Assembly (NCBI RefSeq): GCF_002934325.1
Contig: NZ_PTIV01000002.1
Span: 164,149-228,148 of the forward strand
DNA from: Marinobacter persicus
Lineage (GTDB): Bacteria; Pseudomonadota; Gammaproteobacteria; Pseudomonadales; Oleiphilaceae
Reading direction: 5' to 3'
DNA length: 64,000 bases
The stretch's first letter is position 1. Each line of letters starts with the position of its first letter. Shown here piece after piece: positions 59,834 through 64,000 of the stretch. The position numbers were made by a program, and so were the translations under genes. The notes under the pieces are model-generated. The model saw only the letters and a program-made list of their open reading frames with translations. It was not told the origin of the DNA and did no database searches.

Positions 59834-62152
59834 ATGACACCTGTCACGCACATTGCCGCTCTTAAAAGCTATCCTTTCAAGAGGCTGGATAAGAGTGTCG
59901 TTGCCGCACTAAGGAAGCATGCTGATATCGAAGTCCAAGGAACCATAGCTCGACGCGCAAACACCCTGATACGTCTTTTCGAATGTTTCTGTGACATCAC
60001 AAACATCGACATTTCGTATACCTACCTATCGTCTAGTAATTTCATCAAAACCGTAGAGGAGTTCATTGGAGCGCTAAGTTCTGGAGAGCTTGTAGATCTA
60101 CCACGCCAAAACACATACCAACTGATCAGAGTTCTTGCGCTAACCCTAGAATCACTAAAATCTGACATTCCGTCCCTACTGGTTCATAAATGGAGCCCAG
60201 ATCTGCCTGATAGGTTTTCCCATAGATGGGAAGCAAAAAAGAGATTCTTAGACACAGACGCATGCCTGTACTGGTCAGGCTGGATGGCCACAAGCAGGGA
60301 GGGCAAAGAGATACATCTACGCATCCCATTACTATGGAATAGTCATGGTAAAGATTTTGCCTGCATGATTTTTGATGCATATAAGCGTCATTTTGAAAAG
60401 CAGGCAAGACCACTGCTCACAATCCCAAACACCTTTATCACTTATCTTGCGGAAGATCCAATTAAATGGCCCGCTGAGACATTCTTTGATCCTTTACGAG
60501 TTGAAGATTTTTTCAAAGAGTTCATGCGGGACCATTTTTTTGACTGCCACAAGCGGGGCTTAAACATCAACTCTAAACTGAAAGAGTGGGGAACATTTAT
60601 AAATAACATTCACCAGGCTTTTATTGATACTGGTCTCTGGGCAGCACCCTTTTCCCTTTCTTTACCAAAACCCTATATACGTCCAGGAGTATCTAGTGCG
60701 AAAACTCATATAAAAATAAGCGAAGACGGAACCCAAGTTCAAACAAAGCTTCTCACAGAAGTCCCGCTCCAGTACACAGATGAGCAAGCAATTGAGCTAC
60801 TGTTCAATGATGTCAAAAAAGATATCTCTATAGTACGCGCATGGGCTGAGTATTTTACTACCGATCTGTATCAACGATCTGTTAGGCGGCTAGAACTCGC
60901 AAAACACGGGGTCTGCCAAACCGGTGGAAATAGTGAGAGATCTCTCGATGAGATTGGCCTAAATAATCTTTGTGCTACATTTGAGAGCATCGAATACTGT
61001 GACCTAGTGGACCAGAAAAATACGCAAGTAAAACTTTTTGGCTTTGAACAAAAATACACACTTGCACAGTTACTTGGTCTTCCTACGGTAAACACACTTT
61101 ATCCTTTCATGCTTCTTTTAGCTTGTGAGCACCCAGAAATTACTCCAACTTTTCTTACACAATTTACTCTTTATGACAAAGCGGGAAGACTAGTTGGATT
61201 TACTAAATCTGGCGAGGGCTATCAGCTTATGGGCTACAAACGACGAAGAGGGAAGTATTTAGCACAACAAAAGATTCAACTTACAAATAAGGCAACATAT
61301 CTCGTCAAGCAATTAATAGAGATAACAGCTCCTTTAAGATCATACTGCAGAAAGATAGGCGACGATAACTGGCGATATTTGTTCCTGACCTGTGGTAAAG
61401 GGTTTGGCAAACCTCGGATTTCCAAAGCGCCATCATGGTCAACAAGTACAATTTCGAGTCAGCGCAGTGTCCGGTCTGCAAAAGATAAATTTATTGAAAT
61501 ATTGAAGGAATTTGATAAACCTCATGCCGAAGAAGATGCCATTCGCTTTATGAGGAGAGTATCACTGAGTACGTTACGCGCATCAAGAGCAGTAGAGATT
61601 TATCTAGAGACCCAAAGTGTAGACGCGATGGCTAAAGCGCTTGGTCACAAGAATTACAGTACAGCCCTTTTGTCCAATTACCTACCTGAACCTATATTGG
61701 CCTTTTTCCAGACCAGATGGATTCGAATCTTCCAAAAAGCATTTATCTGTGAGGCAATGAAGTCCAGTCCACACCTATTACGGGCCGCTAGCTTTGAAAC
61801 GATAGAAGATTTGCATCAATTCCTCTCTAACCACAGATTGAGAGATATACCCAGACACCTTTCAAATCCGTCAAATGAGAGTTCGCAGATTGATAGTAAC
61901 GACGGACATGTCCTGATAAGCATCGATGTAGGCATTTTGACTGCCCTTCTTTCCTTAGAAAAGGCTGTCAAACTATCTCCAACTCCCAAGCAAGTCAATG
62001 GACTCGCAAGGTACTGGAGCCAAATTTCCCAGCTTATCTCAAACGAGATCAATAAGGGGGCGGATCCACTACTACAAGAGCATCTTGATACAGCCCGACT
62101 ACACGCTGATCCTAACCGAATGATGAGGATGATCCATGCGACTCCCAGCTGA
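59834..62152 (+). CDS. Large tyrosine recombinase / site-specific integrase, first of tandem
   Basis: 772 aa. The C-terminal region shows a tyrosine-recombinase core: SLSTLRASRAVEIYL near residue 580 (the His-x-x-Arg box, here with Leu-Arg-Ala-Ser-Arg), AKALGHKNYSTALLSNYLPE near residue 600-617 (GH and the likely nucleophile Tyr). The first catalytic Arg is not obvious. No transposase DDE signature. The remaining N-terminal 550 residues have no recognised domain. Codon use and base composition differ from the host. ATG 59834 is chosen for position; the SD is weak. Confidence 0.78.
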   Translation: MTPVTHIAALKSYPFKRLDKSVVAALRKHADIEVQGTIARRANTLIRLFECFCDITNIDISYTYLSSSNFIKTVEEFIGALSSGELVDLPRQNTYQLIRVLALTLESLKSDIPSLLVHKWSPDLPDRFSHRWEAKKRFLDTDACLYWSGWMATSREGKEIHLRIPLLWNSHGKDFACMIFDAYKRHFEKQARPLLTIPNTFITYLAEDPIKWPAETFFDPLRVEDFFKEFMRDHFFDCHKRGLNINSKLKEWGTFINNIHQAFIDTGLWAAPFSLSLPKPYIRPGVSSAKTHIKISEDGTQVQTKLLTEVPLQYTDEQAIELLFNDVKKDISIVRAWAEYFTTDLYQRSVRRLELAKHGVCQTGGNSERSLDEIGLNNLCATFESIEYCDLVDQKNTQVKLFGFEQKYTLAQLLGLPTVNTLYPFMLLLACEHPEITPTFLTQFTLYDKAGRLVGFTKSGEGYQLMGYKRRRGKYLAQQKIQLTNKATYLVKQLIEITAPLRSYCRKIGDDNWRYLFLTCGKGFGKPRISKAPSWSTSTISSQRSVRSAKDKFIEILKEFDKPHAEEDAIRFMRRVSLSTLRASRAVEIYLETQSVDAMAKALGHKNYSTALLSNYLPEPILAFFQTRWIRIFQKAFICEAMKSSPHLLRAASFETIEDLHQFLSNHRLRDIPRHLSNPSNESSQIDSNDGHVLISIDVGILTALLSLEKAVKLSPTPKQVNGLARYWSQISQLISNEINKGADPLLQEHLDTARLHADPNRMMRMIHATPS

Positions 62153-63995
62153 GTTATCATTTCTCGAAGATGTCTTACAGGCTCCTAAGCTAAAATACAG
62201 TAAAGCGGATTGGCTTCTGAGTGATTTCCAGGACCCCATCTGGGTCTATAATTTCAATTACAAGAAAAATAAAAAACTAAACTGGGGTGTGAAGCTTGAT
62301 GATGGGTCAAGTTTATTGTCGCCGCAACATGCTGATCTACTGCAAGGCTTTAAGCACTGGTTGATTATCGCCACCTCTGCTAAAAGGGGAACTGGCAGCC
62401 TTACCAATGCCGTAAAAACACAAGCGTCGGCGTTCAATCAAGTAATCCGATTTATCGATTATTTTCTACACAACTCCTCAGCCTACTATCTCTCGAAAAC
62501 TGGACTGGCTGCAATAACAGGTGATGATCTAAAACTCATACTGGATAAGATAGCCGCCAATGCTATTACGAATGAGTCGCTATTCAACTGGTCACAGAAG
62601 TTAACTGACTACTTGATCAAATTGGCTAACTCCACCGATCAAAGTCGGCTTTACGATTTATTAAATGCCAATCCTAGCCTAGAAATTATAACACCTGAAC
62701 AAGAAGATGAGGGATTGCTTGATATTTGCCTTTCAGACGTTCCGCTTGTTCGGGCTGCAATTATGCACCACGAATTATATGAATCTAGATCGCGCGGACT
62801 GGTTCCCAACTCGATCTTGTTATCTAAGGAAATATACAAGAATACAGTTAGATTGAAGTCCGAAGCGAAACGTAGCTTCAAGATTCTTGAAGTACCTCGT
62901 GAGGTTTCTGGCCAAAGGGAATTCGGCATGGTTCCTTGTTCGACCAGAGAAGAAAAGTCAGAGATGAGTAGTACACATTTTCGCTACTTCAAAGAAAATC
63001 TCTACTCTCTAGGTGAGCTTCACGCACTAAACATACCTGCTCCGCCTGTGGACAGCCTTATGGAAATATACAATTACCAGCCAAGTGTTAATAAACTTGG
63101 AAGATATCGAACTCTTCCATCTGATCTGGTTTTTTTGGCGGTCAAGAATGCCATTGAATTCCACATTGAATATGGCAACGAAATACTGAATAGCTACTTG
63201 AGTGTGGCCCGATACTGCATTCGATCTGGCGGAACCGCCACCCGGCTTGAGCATGAAAAAATAGTCGAGCTAGTGACCCCGAGCCTTAGAGAGTTGGGCG
63301 TGAAGAGACTTGGCCTAACTACTAGGTCCCCGGGTACCCAACCAACTGACTCCAGGCGATTAGCCCACAAAGAACACTTTAACGCCTTGAGATCGAATCA
63401 GGGCTTAGTCGAGCTTGTTACCGTCTATTATGGTGCTGTTCAAACTGTCGTTGGCGCTTTGATGGCAAGGCGCCAAGGGGAATTATGCGATCTCATTGCT
63501 GGTAATTGCCTCGATGAATCAAAAGAGTGGCTTCTTTTTCAAAACAGAAAAAGCACTAGTGGGGCATTTGGTCTTCGGCAAACCGAAGCCCGCCCCATCG
63601 AGCCTATCGCCGTTGAAATGATCGAGACAATAGAACATTTTCAATCAAACCTTATAACCTTAGGCGCACTAGAGAAACACACTAACCTATTTGCTGTTCC
63701 TCCGATGTCTGGTGAAATTCGCTTATCGTACTCTGGGCAATGTACGCATCATCGTAATTTTGATGCATTTTGTGACTATTTTGAAACACCGCTAAGTGCT
63801 GCAGGTCAGCGATATTACATCAGGCAACATCAGTTGCGTCGTTTCTTCGCTATGCTCTTCTTCTATTCTTCAAGTTTTGGAGGGCTGGAAACTCTCCAAT
63901 GGATGCTAGCCCGGATTTCTCATAGCCACCCAGCAAGTCTCGCAGACTGGGCGGGTGGCCGCCATGGCCGCCCAGTTGCGGCCCTGATTGCTTAA
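62136..63995 (+). CDS. Large tyrosine recombinase, second of tandem, C-terminus altered
   Basis: 619 aa, starting at ATG 62136 within the previous gene (17-bp overlap) with GAGGATGATCC as SD. A tyrosine-recombinase core is visible: ALMARRQGELCDL (first Arg, residue about 443), YYIRQHQLRRFFAMLFFYSS (His-x-Leu-Arg) and GGLETLQWML. After WML the usual GH and catalytic Tyr are absent; instead a short unrelated GC-rich tail (residues about 590-619) leads to the stop. Tn554 TnpB is a similar-sized recombinase. The gene is probably broken by an insertion at CTAG (63904-63910). Confidence 0.75.
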   Translation: MRLPAELSFLEDVLQAPKLKYSKADWLLSDFQDPIWVYNFNYKKNKKLNWGVKLDDGSSLLSPQHADLLQGFKHWLIIATSAKRGTGSLTNAVKTQASAFNQVIRFIDYFLHNSSAYYLSKTGLAAITGDDLKLILDKIAANAITNESLFNWSQKLTDYLIKLANSTDQSRLYDLLNANPSLEIITPEQEDEGLLDICLSDVPLVRAAIMHHELYESRSRGLVPNSILLSKEIYKNTVRLKSEAKRSFKILEVPREVSGQREFGMVPCSTREEKSEMSSTHFRYFKENLYSLGELHALNIPAPPVDSLMEIYNYQPSVNKLGRYRTLPSDLVFLAVKNAIEFHIEYGNEILNSYLSVARYCIRSGGTATRLEHEKIVELVTPSLRELGVKRLGLTTRSPGTQPTDSRRLAHKEHFNALRSNQGLVELVTVYYGAVQTVVGALMARRQGELCDLIAGNCLDESKEWLLFQNRKSTSGAFGLRQTEARPIEPIAVEMIETIEHFQSNLITLGALEKHTNLFAVPPMSGEIRLSYSGQCTHHRNFDAFCDYFETPLSAAGQRYYIRQHQLRRFFAMLFFYSSSFGGLETLQWMLARISHSHPASLADWAGGRHGRPVAALIA

Positions 63996-64000
63996 TAAGT
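63911..64000 (+). mobile_element. Possible end of a second inserted element
   Basis: Directly after CTAG the sequence changes to CCCGGATTTCTCATAGCC and turns GC-rich with short inverted repeats (CCACCCAG / CTGGGCGGGTGG; TGGGCGG / CCGCCCA). That is what the terminal region of an IS would look like, but the other end and the transposase are outside the window; family not assigned. Confidence 0.35.

Larger units (their letters stand above)
59749..64000 (+). mobile_element. Integrated element with tandem large tyrosine recombinases, left end
   Basis: From about 59749 to the right edge the base composition becomes clearly AT-richer than the host genes. The junction interrupts hrpB next to palindrome CGAACGTTCG (59736-59745). 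Just inside is a near-palindrome GTCAACCGTGGTTAAC (59771-59786). Two overlapping recombinase genes read away from the junction. The right end is outside the window, so cargo and length are unknown. The 59749-59833 gap contains an AT-rich promoter-like stretch. Confidence 0.8.

Overview
The window looks like a chromosomal segment of a marine gammaproteobacterium, most likely Marinobacter or a close relative. This is inferred from the gene set and the GC-rich coding style: a nuoA-N operon with fused nuoCD, monomeric isocitrate dehydrogenase, an ectoine synthase, a TRAP-linked 3-hydroxybutyrate module, CvrA/NhaP2, and DUF2868/DUF3482 and DUF6164 genes. No species call can be made from sequence alone.

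Layout. 1-7.0 kb: DUF302 (cut by the window edge), PEBP, an AhpD-like gene divergent from a TetR regulator, type II NADH dehydrogenase, a SelD-N-like FAD oxidoreductase, and an overlapping run of two glycosyltransferase-like genes (TIGR04283/TIGR04282) plus DUF3047. 7.0-21.9 kb: the complete nuoABCDEFGHIJKLMN operon on the minus strand, with tRNA-Gly(CCC) upstream. 22-31 kb: envelope and ion homeostasis (CvrA, two L,D-transpeptidases, an OprI-like lipoprotein, slipin/NfeD pair, a Mn-riboswitch-controlled GDT1 exporter, MarR, MFS). 31-38 kb: WYL regulator, secreted ExeM-like nuclease, queE/queC, a DEDDh exonuclease, a structured leader or sRNA locus, and a GGDEF protein. 38-48.5 kb: icd and a coherent 3-hydroxybutyrate uptake and catabolism unit (dctPQM, bdhA, aacS). 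Its divergent-free control region carries a sigma-54 promoter and three helically phased 16-bp palindromes, next to a sigma-54 activator gene. 48.5-57.7 kb: DUF6164, DUF2868-DUF3482, a solitary ectC, a CynX-like transporter, a type III PLP decarboxylase, a zinc CDF exporter, an ATP-grasp protein and an eIF2B-like protein.

57.6-64 kb holds the most unusual feature. hrpB loses its N-terminus exactly at the helicase motif II (DExH-E-R-S) and is followed by AT-rich foreign DNA with two large overlapping tyrosine-recombinase genes. The break lies beside a perfect palindrome, CGAACGTTCG. The second recombinase itself appears interrupted at a CTAG near the right edge, which suggests nested insertion. 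The element continues beyond the window.

How genes work together: electrons enter by two NADH dehydrogenases (proton-pumping Nuo, non-pumping Ndh). 3-hydroxybutyrate imported by the TRAP system is oxidised by Bdh to acetoacetate and activated by AacS, under sigma-54 control. The L,D-transpeptidase and lipoprotein genes suggest outer-membrane/peptidoglycan tethering. All functions are homology-style readings of motifs visible in the sequence; no searches were run.
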